Below are positions 46,610 to 57,904 of a stretch of DNA of 64,000 nucleotides, piece by piece (position 1 is the first letter of the stretch; each line of letters starts with the position of its first letter). The notes beneath the pieces are model-generated. The model did not search any database. It was not told where the DNA came from and saw nothing but the letters and a program-made list of their open reading frames with translations. This stretch comes from Acanthosoma haemorrhoidale. Lineage: Eukaryota; Arthropoda; Insecta; Hemiptera; Acanthosomatidae. Where the stretch lies: contig OV884011.1 of assembly GCA_930367205.1 (NCBI GenBank), positions 47,815,754 to 47,879,753 of the forward strand, in the 5' to 3' direction. A program made the translations under genes and the position numbers.

Positions 46610-46954
46610 GTGAAAGTCGTGGATAGCGGTCTGCCTATAATCAGAGTCGTGAGGGGAGTAAAGTGTCTAGTGGATACTGGAAGTACCAACACTATAATGT
46701 GTCGAGAGACACTAGAGAGGATGTGTGAAGGAGAGAGGATGCCCCAAATACAGGTATGCTCTTGTAACTTGATCACCCTGGGGGGCCCTTGTAAGGTCGA
46801 AAGGGAGGCAGTAATAGGGCTAAATAGATGGGAACGCGATGAGGAGAGTTTAAGAGTTTACGTGGTAGAAAAGATGCCCCGGGAATATGGAGGGATCATA
46901 GGGTGCGATTTGCTAGGTAAAGTAGGAGCAAAGGTTAGGAACGAAAAGGGGTGA
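46610..46954 (+). pseudogene. retropepsin-type protease
   Basis: Contains the aspartic protease signature LVDTGSTNTIM (near 46665). It lies in the -1 frame relative to the gag nucleocapsid. That frame is open upstream through the gag overlap from at least 46442, so a normal -1 ribosomal shift from gag to pol is plausible. It closes at TGA 46952-46954, before the reverse transcriptase begins in another frame, which is a disabling break. Confidence 0.85.
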
Positions 46955-47018
46955 TGGGACATTCGAATAGGTAAGGTAAGGTATAGGTGCCTGGGACTAG
47001 GGAGAGAAGTAGGGGTAA

Positions 47019-47968
47019 ATGGGGGGGCGAGTAGGAGCGCTAAGGCAAGCAGAAGATTGGAAAGAGGAGCTTAAGAGAAAATACATAGATATTTTCTTCA
47101 AGGAAGGCGAGCGATTGGGGCTCACAGGTAGAACTGTACATGAGATTCCGCTCAAGCAAGACAGGGTGTGTTATGTGAAGAAGCGCAGGTATCCGCAGGC
47201 TCTGAGGCACCACATTCGTGAGGAGCTAGACAACCTGAAGAAGCACGGGATTATAGTGGACAGTACATCGCCATATAACAGCCCCCTGTGGGCGGTCAAG
47301 AAAAAGAATGAGGAAGGTGGGGGCCCAGACAAAAATAGAGTCGGACTACAGAAAACTTAACGAGAATACGGTGGATGAAAAATATCCAATCCCCAGGTTC
47401 GACGACATTTTGGACAGGCTGAGCGGGGCGAAGATATTCAGCACTTTGGATCTTAAAGCGGGGTATCACCAGATTCAAATGCACCCTAGAGACCGACACA
47501 AGACGGCCTTCACGTTTGAGAGAGGCCACTATGAGTTTACGAGGATGCCATTTGGCCTGAAGAATGCTCCCATTACGTTCCAGCGGCTCATGGATGAGTT
47601 TCTACGAGGGATAGACGAGTCCGTATACCAAATATATATGGACTACCTCTTGATATTCAGTGTGACCGAGGCACAACATGTGGATCACCCGGCGGATGGT
47701 CTTCGATCGCGCGAGGCAATTTGGCTTGAAATTGTCAGACAAAAAGTCCCGTCTAGGCCAAGAGGTTATCAATTTTTTGGGGCATACGATCTCTAAGAAG
47801 GTAGTGAGACCCGTTGCCGAGAAGGTGGCAGCGATTCAGAAGATGGTGGTTCCGTCGGACGTTAAAGGGATCCGGCACCTGCTGGGTACGCATAACTATT
47901 ACAGGAGATTTGTCCCCGAAATGGCGGCTTTTTTGGTACCCCTAAACAATCTCCTGAAGAAGGGTTAG
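47019..47968 (+). pseudogene. reverse transcriptase, frameshifted, YMDY active site
   Basis: The finger region with SPYNSPLWAVKKK is in the frame from 47019 to about 47320. The palm with DYRKLNENT and FSTLDLKAGYHQIQM (first catalytic Asp) is in the next frame to about 47680, and the thumb is in a third frame to a TAG at 47966-47968. The catalytic YxDD motif reads YMDY, so the second essential Asp is lost as well. A polymerase could not be made from this copy. Confidence 0.93.
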
Positions 47969-48449
47969 AAGGTGGTCATCACCTCAGATATCGAGGTGAA
48001 TTTTCGGAAGTGCATGGATCGTCTCCAGGAACACCCGGACCTGGCATTTCCCGACTAGACGAAGCAGTTCACAATCACGACGGATGCCAGTGAATTTGCC
48101 ATGGGAGCGGTTCTGTCACAGGTGGGTGCACAGGGTGCCGTCCCGTAGCGTACGCCAGTAGGCGCCTTACCGAGGCGGAAAGTAGGTATAGCGCGCTAGA
48201 ACGGGAATTATTAGGAATAGTTTATTGATAGGCCACTTCCGGCCCTACGTGTTCGGGAGAAGGTTCCGGGTGCACACTGACCACAGACCGTTACAGTGGG
48301 TTTGTAAATTAAAAGAGTCGTCGGTGAGGGTCATGCGTTGGAAGGAGTTCCTCAGCCAATACAACTTGGATGTAATATATAAGCCCGGTAAGGAAAACGT
48401 CGTGGCAGACTGGCTGTCCTGGGTGAAAGTGATCAACGCACTTGACTAA
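47969..48449 (+). pseudogene. RNase H domain, multiple stops
   Basis: Recognisable pieces: TTDASEFAMGAVLSQ (first acidic residue), a segment ending ALERELLGIVY, and HTDHRPLQWVCKLKES. They are spread over three frames. At least two TAG codons stand where this family usually has Trp. Confidence 0.85.
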
Positions 48450-48485
48450 GATTAGGGGGAATCCTCCCGGGACTGAAGGCAGTTC

Positions 48486-49585
48486 TTGCGAGAATGGACG
48501 CCAGAGAGAGAAGAAGACCAACAGGAACCAGGGTCTACGGATGTGGTACCGTCGGCAGGAGGAGGGAGCTCAACGGATGACAGGCCAGCGGACTTGGAAG
48601 AACGGGAAGAAATTATCAATGATAAGCGCCGTCAGATAGTCTGGAAGACGAAGACCTTCGGCCCCATGAAAATAGCACATGATAGCTTTCCACGATCGAC
48701 CACCACAAACATATGGTCGGCTCCAGGGGTGAACAATGACCAAATTACTTGGTCCCTTAATGATGCTTCCACACCAGAGAAGACCCATTTTATTACGTCG
48801 GGAACGCAACCATATGGAAAAAATTAAGCGTCTTTGGAGGGCGGAGCAGATTGGGGTTGAACGAACATTTCTACGGTGTACCATGATAGTAGAGACCATC
48901 TCGGATGAGCCAACGCAGAAGGAGATCACGCTAGCGTACCATCAGGGCAAAACAAACCACAGGGGAGAACAAGAGACGGCTCAGGCGTTGAGGCGGAAGT
49001 ATTTCTGGTGGGGGATGCGAAAGACGATCCAGGAAACACTAGCTGCGTGCGAAGTTTGTCACCGAACCAAATATGACAGGCACCCACCGACCGGGCAACA
49101 ATTCGAGACTCCCACGGCGCAAACACCGCTCACTGACCTGCAAGTTGATACCTTCACTTGGCGAGGACACAATTGGGTCACCGTGGTTGACCTCTTTAGC
49201 AAACCTGCTATGGCATACCCCATTCGAGAAAAGTCATCAAAGCCTAGGCGCGCTGAGGCGGTGGTTCCAATTTTACGGCGTCCCAGATCGGATAGCGTCG
49301 GACGGTGGAAAGGAGTTCGATAACGCCGACGTGCGGGAAGAGATGAAGGCTCTGGACGTGATATGGCACGTCAATACCCCAGGGCATCCAAAGAGCAGAG
49401 GAGGAATTGAGCGTCTCCACAGTACCTTGGGCGATCATCTCCGCATCTACAATGCCGACAAAGGGATGGAGCTGGCAGAGGCAATGCCTAGGGCGGTCAT
49501 TGCGTATAACCATTCTGTTCACACGACCACCGGATTTTCACCCTTTCAAATCCTTTTCGGACTTCGTGGGCGCCAACGGACATGA
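48486..49585 (+). pseudogene. integrase, frameshifted
   Basis: After a charged linker (48486-48827), the zinc-binding HHCC module is seen as YHQGKTNH and CEVCHRTK in the frame from 48736. The catalytic core begins in that frame with VDTFTW (first Asp) and continues in the next frame after about 49225. There ASDGGKEF carries the second Asp and GGIERLHSTLG the Glu, completing the DDE triad. The change of frame inside the core inactivates it. Confidence 0.9.
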
Positions 49586-49938
49586 GTAGAACGGTGGTGG
49601 GAGACGAGACGTCCGCACAACTCACCACCAACCTTGTGGAACTAGGGAAATTATGGGGGAAGGTGTACGCGAAAATTACCGCGGAAAAATCCAGGAGGGT
49701 GTTGAAGGAGAACGCGGGCGTCAAACCACTAGACGGGTGCGTCGCGATAGGCACTACGGTGTATCGTAAGATCGGTTCCAATAGGAGTAAGGAGGTGTCC
49801 TATTATGAGGGCCCCTTCCGGGTGATCACGATTCGTGAACACAATTTGGTGACCATCCAAAGTGTGCATGAACCCGCGAAGAGGAGAACTGTCCATCTCG
49901 AGCAGTTAAAGCTTCTAGTGGGGAAGACATCCAAATAG
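49582..49938 (+). pseudogene. integrase C-terminus, GPY/F module
   Basis: A 118-codon frame containing YYEGPFRVI, the GPY/F module found at the integrase C-terminus of many Ty3/gypsy elements. It is out of frame with the preceding core segment. Confidence 0.8.
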
Positions 49939-50186
49939 GAAATTGACTCTAATTTTCACACTCCTGCACACATCTCTTTTGGTTTTTGGTGGCATTTGCC
50001 AGATACATGTTTTTATTTTATTTTAGTGTTTTACCCTTGTACCACATTGGATAAAGCTATGTTCTGTTTCTATGATTATAAGACAGCGTTGTGCTGCTCT
50101 AGGCGAGCAGGAAATTATTATGTCAGAACTGTATATAATTATTATAAGTGTAAGTTTCCGTTCCCGACGGATGGTCAGGAACTGGC

Positions 50187-50193
50187 AGGGGGG
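50187..50193 (+). promoter_or_regulatory. polypurine tract
   Basis: AGGGGGG directly abuts the 3' LTR and would prime plus-strand synthesis. Confidence 0.75.
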
Positions 50194-50375
50194 AGTTAAA
50201 GCCAGAGGCAAGTTTATGTTGTAAACTAATACGATCATGGGAGGTAAACAACCCATGATCCTATGTAGGTCGGATTACTAAAGACAGTAAAGCAGTCTCT
50301 TTACAGAAGTTAGAGAATGTAGTTCGTTTCCCTCTTTCCCATTCTTTCTTCAAGCTTAACCTCCGACGATTTACT
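50194..50375 (+). repeat. 3' LTR (182 bp)
   Basis: Starts AGTTAAAGCCAGAGGC and ends GATTTACT, followed by TATC. It contains the inverted repeat GATCATGGG...CCCATGATC around a 7-base core. Confidence 0.92.
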
Positions 50376-50540
50376 TATCAATAGAATACTTCACGTGGAC
50401 AAGACAAATGTCAATCATTTACATCCGTTAAACTTTAACTCAACCTGACTTTTATTCATAAACATTATATTTTAAGGGATTCACTTGATACCGCTTTTTC
50501 ACTTTTATTCACATACTCCGATCATACCTGGTGTCCTACA

Positions 50541-50722
50541 AGTCAATCGTCGGTGGTTAAGCATAAAGAAAGGAAAGGAAAGAGGGAAACGAACTACACT
50601 CTCGAACTTCTGTAAAGAGACTGCTTTATTGTCTTTAGTAATCCGACTTACATAGGATCATGGGTTGCTTACCTCCCATGATCGTATTAGTTTACAACAT
50701 AAACTTGCCTCTGGCTTTAACT
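50541..50722 (-). mobile_element. solo LTR of the same family, inverted
   Basis: Reverse-oriented, 182 bp, same length as the 3' LTR of the nearby element, with full-length similarity. Its flanks are TACA and TATA, possibly a decayed 4-bp target duplication. It probably arose by LTR-LTR recombination after an independent insertion. Confidence 0.9.
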
Positions 50723-50747
50723 TATAAAACGCTATATATAACGACTC

Positions 50748-50945
50748 CCTGACATGTGGTCTAGGCCGGTTGCAATGGCTCAGTTCTCGTCCTTTTACTA
50801 TCTCGGGCTCCCCAAAATGAGTTTGAATCTACAAAGAACGACTTGATGGCTCTGCTCTCATCGTATAACATAACATCTACTCGTTGTGTACATGCTCAGG
50901 ATAACATCAGCTCCCGAAGCGAGTTTAAATATGCAAAAAAACTTA
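50748..50945. repeat. short dispersed repeat, copies 2 and 3
   Basis: Two adjacent, diverged versions of the block also found at 16968-17065 (CCAAAATGAGTTTGAATC and CGAAGCGAGTTTAAATATGC). Possibly SINE bodies. Confidence 0.35.
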
Positions 50946-51293
50946 CAATAACGCCGAAATAAATCCTTACAAACAAACATACTTTATGCCTCAATTATAC
51001 TATAATTAAGATTAAAAAGATTTAAATTAAGGAATGCGGTGTAAAATAAAAAAATACAAGATTACTTTTTATTAAACAATAAATGTTTACTACTCTAGGT
51101 ACTGCACAAAATATCAAAACAAAAAGCTGACATTCTGGTTATAGTAGGTAATATGCGTTGGAATATAGTGGATTATAATTATAAAACGTAATAAAAACTG
51201 TTATTGAAATCATTTTCGGTACCAAAACGAAACCATTAATTGTATGATCTATAACAATCTTGACTTCTGGTCATTCATTATCGTGGTAGATGA

Positions 51294-51683
51294 AGGCGCA
51301 CTGACGAGGTAAACCATACTAACAGCACAACTGTTGAAGATTTCCTCAATTCACCTATCCCTCTCGCACTTCCACCAAAAGCCGTTAACCCCTCTGAGGT
51401 CAAATATCTACTTAAAAAATTACCTTACCGAAAATCTCCAGGATATGATCTCCTTACTCCTCAAATTCAACAACTTCCTCCTAAAGCCATTATCTTCCTA
51501 ACCTACATAAATAATTGCATTATCCGAACGACGTACTTTCCTCTCCTCTGGAAACATTCTATTATTGTCCTATTCGCCAAACCCGGTAAACCACCCAATG
51601 ACGCCTCATCTTACTGTCAAATTAGCCTACTCCCTATCTTCTCAAAAATATTTGAGAAACTCCTATTAAAACAAGCATATTAG
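51294..51683 (+). pseudogene. jockey-like reverse transcriptase, finger region
   Basis: An open frame of about 129 codons without an ATG. Text typical of jockey-clade enzymes includes VEDFLNSPIPLALPPKAV, KSPGYDLLTPQI, LLWKHSIIVLFAKPGKPPND and SLLPIFSKIFEKLLLKQ. It ends at TAG 51681-51683, before the palm. It is an internal LINE fragment on the plus strand, opposite to most LINE pieces here, with no poly(A) tail adjoining. Confidence 0.88.
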
Positions 51684-53648
51684 AAACAAATCAAGTAATA
51701 TCTAGTGGAATTACCCATAGACCATATCCACAACCACAAGTGGTCGTTATTTTATGATATAATTTCGAAGTGAAACCAAAAACAAGATATCCAAGATTCT
51801 TAGGTAATCGCGTCCTGTAAGCCCATCTTCGTGGGGGCGAGTTTTTTCACCTTACGAACCACATTCCGTATTCAATGTCACTTTCTCCCGATGATTTAAT
51901 TCCAGCTATTTTTTTCTCATAATAAAATTCGCTTCAACTTCCCTTCATCGAAAAAGATTATACAGGTCTAGAAATAATTTGATCCTAGCTTTCTTGAGTC
52001 ATTTGAATACACATATTGGGTTGAGGATTTTCACACAACCTGTGATAGAAAGGAAAGCCCGTCGTAACACAGCATCAGAAGCTCGCCTCGTGTGGTTCAA
52101 TTTTTTTCTAGACCATAAAAAGAGAATGAAAGATGACAAATCATCTTGAATGGACTTTTGTACTCACCTATAAGATAAGAAATGTTTGCATTTGATCGAA
52201 TAAAACATTTTTCTTGGTCCCTTGTAAGGGTAGTATAATGTTGTAACATCCTATTATTGATTGGCTGGTATTAATTGAATATGAAAGTAAACTGTTTGAT
52301 TGATTAACATTTTATTGATAGTCATGCAAAAACGTCATATGAACTGCTTCTGTATATTTGTTTCCTGGATTACAAGAGTCTCATTTTGAGTTAGAATGGC
52401 CATTTTCTTCCAGAAGTATTTCCTTTGGTCCTTCCTCCACCAAAGCTTAAGTAAAACTTCATGATGCATACATAACCTCCTTAAATTCAAATACTCTATC
52501 CATTGCCACAACACAAGATCTCAGTTATCAAAGCCCTTTTTTCAAATCAGCATGCTGATGATTGTAAAAGACCATTATTTCGTTTGTGGAAATATATACC
52601 TCTGTCTATCGTTCATTCTTCCTACCCCTAATTACCATGTTTATCAAAGTCTTCTCTCCCGTCGGTTCACCTCTATCTAACTTGCTCCAGTCATATCCCA
52701 TTATGAAGATCTACCTGTAACAAACAAAACTGTCATGTACTTATTGGCACACTAGTGTTAAATAAAAGTAGTGGTAATTCCCAAACAGCATTGAATGCCG
52801 TACTGTCTAGTGCAATTTAAGGACCTAATTTCAGAGCATTAATTAATGAAATACACCCAATTTAAAAAAAAAATAGTAGGTAAATACATATGAGACATTG
52901 ACGCGTTGGTTATTTTACAGAGAAGTCTGCTATTATGACCTATGATAATGGCCGTTAAAAATGATATTATTTCTAATTATCTTATGTAATTATGTTGAAA
53001 ATTATATATATTAATTCCCTTGAAGTAAGGTCATTATATTTAGGGTTAAAGCAATAACCGGAAGCCTGAGAAAAAAAAATATGAATAATTAATTGGACCC
53101 GTTTGCGAACGCTCTCAAATCTCAGCTCTGAACTTACATCAATCACTGGCCAGTAATGTTTTAAGTCAATTGTGGCTTTATTTATATTTTATTTATTTTG
53201 TTATAATTTTCAGTATTTTTGGTGGAAGCGTCTTGTTCACAATATAGAACTAAATTAGTGGTTGGTTCGTTACACATAATAAAAATATTAGAAACCATTG
53301 CAACGATCATATAAAACTATGTATATATAGTTTTACCTAAAGCAATACCTTTATTGCTATATATTTTTTAACCCAAAAACTCAATTAATCAATATATCTT
53401 CATTTCAACAAATAGTTAGGTATTATCAAACATTTATTTTGAAACAAAATATATGAAGAGAGATAGTAAAAAAAAAAAGACTAAATAAAAGTGAATTCAT
53501 CGTTATTGTGAAACACAAAATATTGCCAGTGGATTGTTAGCAACTTATTTGTGGTAATCCTATGGGAACCACACAAACTTTTTCAAAGATAGAATTTTGA
53601 AATTGGAGGAATGGTAAAAAAAAAATCATTTTATAAAAAAAAATATAA
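51684..53648. other. non-coding, nothing recognised
   Basis: AT-rich region between the LINE fragment and the 3' end of the structural protein gene on the other strand. Confidence 0.55.
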
Positions 53649-53654
53649 TTTATT
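53649..53654 (-). terminator. poly(A) signal of the PSxSYGxP-repeat gene
   Basis: AATAAA on the minus strand, about 100 bases after the stop codon of the gene ending at 53754. Confidence 0.65.
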
Positions 53655-53753
53655 TGGTATAAACGTTGACCTTATAATACAAGTGCATCGATGGCGAATT
53701 CTTAGAGAAGAAACGATTCAATAAATATAAAAGACGTCGAAAGGTAGCTGGGA

Positions 53754-56391
53754 TCAATGTTTTGAGTAGTTTACTGTGTTGTATCCACTTGAGGCAGGCA
53801 GGTATCCGGACGATGGTGCTCCATAGTTGGATGAAGGCTGCGAGTAAGAAGCAGATGGAGAACCATATGTCGTCGATGGTTGGGAGTATGAAGCAGATGG
53901 AGAACCATATGTCGTCGATGGTTGGGAGTATGAAGCTGATGGTGCACCGTAAGATGCAGATGGCTGGGCGTAGGTTGATGAGGGTGCCGCGTAAGACGCA
54001 GAAGGTGCTCCGTACGATGCAGAAGGAGAGGAAGATGGGGCGGAGTAAGATGGGGATGGGGCAGCGTAGGAAGCGGAGGATGGAGCGGAATATGCTGCGG
54101 AAGAGGGAGTGAAGGAATGGCTGTAGGAAGGAGTGTATGAAACAGCAGGAAGATGGGAGATCTGTTGGAGGGCGCTAAGGTCAAGTCCATGACCTGATCC
54201 TCCTAGGGAGAGTTTAGGGTATTGGAGTCCTCCAAGGTATCCGGAAGACAGGCCAGAGTAGAGATCGAGCTGAGGCTGGAATAGACTGTGGACTGAAGGC
54301 TGCAAGAATTGGATGAGGCTGCTGTAGTCAGCGGAGTGTCCAAGTCCGGAGCCACCTCCGACGTACATCAGGAGTGGGCTAGAGGCAGAGTGGCCACCGC
54401 CGGCAGAGTAAGCGGTGGGCGCGGAATAGCTAGCGGGCAAGTAGGTGGCGCTTGGGGTGCCATAGGAGGCACTTGGGGTTCCGTATGCTGCGCTTGGAGT
54501 GCCATATGATGCGCTGGGGGTTCCGTATGAAGCACTTGGGGAGCCATAGGTGGCACTTGGAGTACCATAAGAGGCACTTGGGGTGCCATACGAGGCGCTC
54601 GGGGTTCCGTATGAAGCACTTGGGGAGCCGTATGTGGTGCTTGGACTGGAGTAACTGCTACTTGGTGCTCCATAGTTGGAGCTAGGAACCGCGTAGCTGC
54701 TACTGGGAGCCTGATAGCCGGAACTGCTGCTGGAGTATCCGCTGGAGGTGCTGCTGCCTGGGGTCCTCTTGTCCTTTGGTGAGGGGGAAAGCTCTGTTGA
54801 CTTTGGTGACTCGGCCAAAGCACAAGCTACAAGTCCTAATACCACCTGCAATCAACCAGAAAATATTATTTGGATATCCATGCCTTCAAAAGAAAAGGTA
54901 TTTTTAATAATAAGGATTTTTATTTGATAGTATAAATACGTCAGGAACCTGATTAACTTTATCCTGTAGTAATTATGGTAATCTAGCTATTGTATGTACT
55001 AAGTCATCTGTCTTTATGCGCGTTGTGTTAGAGCACAAGATGTATAGTGTGGGGTCGTTTACCCTCCCAATACGTGACTCGTGTAAAATATATTCCTTTG
55101 GTAATGCTAAGGGCTTTTAAATATGCTGTGGCCTTGAATTGCAGCTTCACTGTTCAACTGTAACTTCAGCTGCATTTTTTCGAAATACAATTTTAAGCGT
55201 TACTGTTTTGAATATTTACAGAGCGTAGTTCCTAGCCAAAATGAATATTTTAAAATTTATTTTCGCTGATTTGCGGACAAATAACCTGATATAATAAATT
55301 GTTTTAGTTATAATAATATATTTGTAGCAATAAAGATTCGAAATTTTTTTGATATAACAAGAGAAAACTTTAACTAAGTAACTTAGTAACTGAAAATAAA
55401 TGTATTATTTATTATCTTAAATTTGAATCATAGAAAAATAATATTATAAAAAGGGGAAAAAAGTCACAATGTATGAATTTTTCCGAATTTATTGTTAATT
55501 TAAATCCATTTTCATCAAAACTATGTCATGATAATTAATATTTAGGTATGATTCTCGCATCGCATAAAAAAATAAATAAAATCACCAAGCATTCAGAGAG
55601 AAAATTAGTTAGCACTTGAATAAATAACCAAACTTGCACTTTCCATGAATTTTAAATTCAAAATACCTATATGAATTTTTTGGCTTTTTGGACAGTCAAA
55701 TAAGATTTTTTTGTTTTAAGCCAATATAACAAAAATTTTATTCCAAGTGACTATTGTTAGGAAAAATTCTCGTCAAAGGTCATTTCGTTACAAGTTTTAC
55801 TGAGGCTTGTAAAGGTACTTCCTATAACATTTCGAAATATGCTGTTTTTGGTTAAGGTTACCTAGGATATGTAATAATGAATAAATAAGCTTGAAAAAAT
55901 CAATGTTGAACCTTTGATAGTAAAAAAAGAAATCTCAATTTAATGGGTTCCAATCCGGCTTAAACAATATATATGTTTGTTACGTCAATATTTTAGTTAT
56001 TTATATTTGTTAAATAGCGATATCGATTTCCCGATAAGCCTAGCAAAGCATTATTAATTAATGTAAAAAGATTTTTTTTGCTTTTAAAAAATTTAATACA
56101 ATCTGTACAAGTTTCGACTACATCCCACTGCCCTCTGATAACGATCAGGAGAGAAGATATAGGCGATGAATGAGGAACCGATGAGTATTCCTCAGCTACA
56201 AAAAAAAAAATGATCCACAGGATGAAATACACATAGCACACTGATTCTATTCCGAATTAACGGGCACTTCTTGTACACTTGAAAATGCGTGATTAACTTC
56301 AATCGACCGAAATGTTTTCGAGAGATGTCACACTGAGAGGTCGGTGTTAGTACAGTCCTAGGCGGAGGTCTCTACTCACCCAGGTCCTCAT
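53754..56391 (-). CDS. secreted PSxSYGxP-repeat structural (cuticle-like) protein
   Basis: Two coding exons: 56391-56380 (MRTW, donor GTGAGT) and 54845-53754 (acceptor TTGCAG), joined in phase 0 to give 367 residues. MRTWVVLGLVACALA is a signal peptide, followed by a short polar stretch with KDKR. Residues about 40-150 are heptads such as SASYGTP (about nine in a row). Residues about 150-245 are a glycine-, leucine- and histidine-containing centre (LLMYVGGGSGLGHSADYS). Residues about 250-355 are SASYSQPSTTYGSP-type units. PSxxYGAP recalls the elastic repeats of resilin-like proteins, and YLP motifs recall cuticular proteins. No Rebers-Riddiford domain is present. It is probably an extracellular matrix or cuticle component; eggshell or silk roles cannot be excluded. 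Confidence 0.88.
53842..53942 (-). repeat. 42-bp tandem repeat inside the structural gene
   Basis: Units begin at 53842, 53884 and 53926 (partial). Each encodes a 14-residue unit like SYSQPSTTYGSPSA. The near-identity of the DNA suggests recent expansion or homogenisation. Confidence 0.85.
54846..56379 (-). other. intron 1 of the structural protein gene
   Basis: About 1.5 kb, bounded by GTGAGT and TTGCAG on the minus strand. AT-rich, with no mobile element that I recognise. Confidence 0.8.
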
Positions 56392-56445
56392 GTTGCTGTG
56401 GAGAGAAGAAGAGAAGGTTTGATGCTCGGTTCACCGCTGAGCCCC

Positions 56446-56453
56446 CTTATATA
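56446..56453 (-). promoter_or_regulatory. TATA box of the structural protein gene
   Basis: TATATAAG on the minus strand, 55-62 bases upstream of the ATG at 56391. A start site is expected near 56422, where GCATCAAAC is only a weak initiator. Confidence 0.7.
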
Positions 56454-57809
56454 CTACACTTTCGGCGGGGAAGCTTTCCCTACGGCCCCACTCCAAGCCT
56501 CCAGTCTGCCTACGCTCCTGGTACATCCTCCGGGTTCATCGCTGGATTTAGTACAGCACAATAAAACCAAAAAAAATAAAAACAAACAATAATAAGAGTA
56601 ACTTAATCGCTGTGAAAAAGTGACCAACAGAATTTCAACGACCATATAAATTATTGTTTGTAGTTATAGTCCAATGATGTCCACACATTAAGGACGGGGA
56701 GATCTTAAATTTCTCGCTCTACTCAAAATAATGGGAACATATTTATTTTCTATTACCAAATTAATTTTTGCGGAGACCCATTTCTTTGTTCATTTTAAAC
56801 GTCTTTGTTTAAGGCCTAAATCTTACATGAGAAATAACGCTTGAGAAACTGATGCTGTGAACACTATTTGATGACAGTGGGAAGGCATTTTGTATCTATA
56901 GTCCATTAAAGCCCATAGTCCTTCAGCGAATCAGAACATCATCTTCAGTTTGGCACCGTTATTTAATATCGGTGGAGAACATTTCTTTTAGTTACCAAGT
57001 AATTGATTAATGATCATTCACTTGTTTACATGGCGTTACTAACATTTTCGGTATTGCCCGGGCTTCAAACGTAATTACCACACAAGTTATTAGTAATTGG
57101 AGTCTTATAAGACTTAACATATAATAAATATTACTAACCCCACGAAACCATAAAACCGAATTAATTAACAACAATGTTCGGAATATATCTCATGGTACTC
57201 TATTGAGCTGTTCGATTTTATAGTGGTACTTTATATTTAAAAACAAGTGAATTAAATTTTAGCAATTAGGTTCACATCTGAAAAAAAATTAGAATACGGG
57301 TAGCCAGGAAATTCTGCCAGAAAATATAAAGCAGGTTTTTTCCTTATGTCCAGGACTGTTAATAATTTTAATTGTACAGAGGGTAACTCTGTAAGCTGTG
57401 GTGACTAAATATACATGGATATTTTCCCCTGCGTTAATAACTCTCAACCGGCAGTTACACAATTGGGCTGGCAAAGTCCTTGTCACACCATCCTATGAAA
57501 TATAAAGCTAGGTAAATACATAGTTCTGGTGTCAATCGAGTTGAGAAGCAAAAATATAATTATTACAATAATAAAAGTAATCGTTTTAATGCAGAATTAT
57601 ACTGAATTAATGATTTTAGGAAGGGATTGTCAGGGAATTTACTTGTTTTTTCTATTATAAATATGACAAGCCATTTGCCACCAACCTCACTGTTTATAAC
57701 AAGTTAACTTTTAAGCATTGCTATCTATTTGGTTTTTTCATAATATAAGTGCTTAGACATATTTGTATAATATATCGACTTTTGTCGATTAGCAATGGTA
57801 TGTTGGGAA
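56454..57809. other. non-coding, nothing recognised
   Basis: AT-rich sequence upstream of the structural gene. Confidence 0.55.
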
Positions 57810-57904
57810 GTCCTGAAAAGTTTCTGACCTAACAAAGCTTTTATTTTAGCTTTTATTTATTTTATTATCATCTTCATGTTGAGGTCGGAAACTTTTCAGT
57901 CCAC
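57810..57904. mobile_element. small MITE-like inverted repeat
   Basis: CCTGAAAAGTTTCTGACCT (57812-57830) is nearly the reverse complement of AGGTCGGAAACTTTTCAGT (57882-57900). The centre is T-rich. The total length of about 95 bp fits a tiny mariner-type MITE. TA duplications are not clear. Confidence 0.6.

Larger units (their letters stand above)
45165..50375 (+). mobile_element. Ty3/gypsy LTR retrotransposon, 5.2 kb, decayed
   Basis: A complete frame: TATC target duplication, LTRs beginning AGTTA and ending ACT, a tRNA-Phe-type primer site, gag with two zinc knuckles, protease, reverse transcriptase, RNase H, integrase with GPY/F module, a purine tract and the 3' LTR. This protease-RT-RNase H-integrase order is diagnostic of the Ty3/gypsy group. 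No envelope frame lies between the integrase stop (49938) and the purine tract. Frameshifts and stops in nearly every domain, and LTRs that differ at many sites, mark an old inactive copy. Other LTRs of the family are at 40960-41319 and 50541-50722. Confidence 0.96.

Noticed and set aside
45603..46776. Minus-strand frames of up to 177 codons across the gag region
   Set aside because: Shadows of the plus-strand gag, which carries the zinc knuckles.
49939..50193. Possible envelope gene before the 3' LTR
   Set aside because: Only about 250 bp remain. The 67-codon frame there has no signal peptide plus fusion or transmembrane arrangement, so no envelope is called.
53762..54823. Several long frames on both strands across the repeat protein exon
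   Set aside because: Shadows caused by low-complexity, stop-poor repeat codons. Only the minus-strand frame ending at 53754 gives the regular SYGTP repeats, a signal peptide and splice sites.
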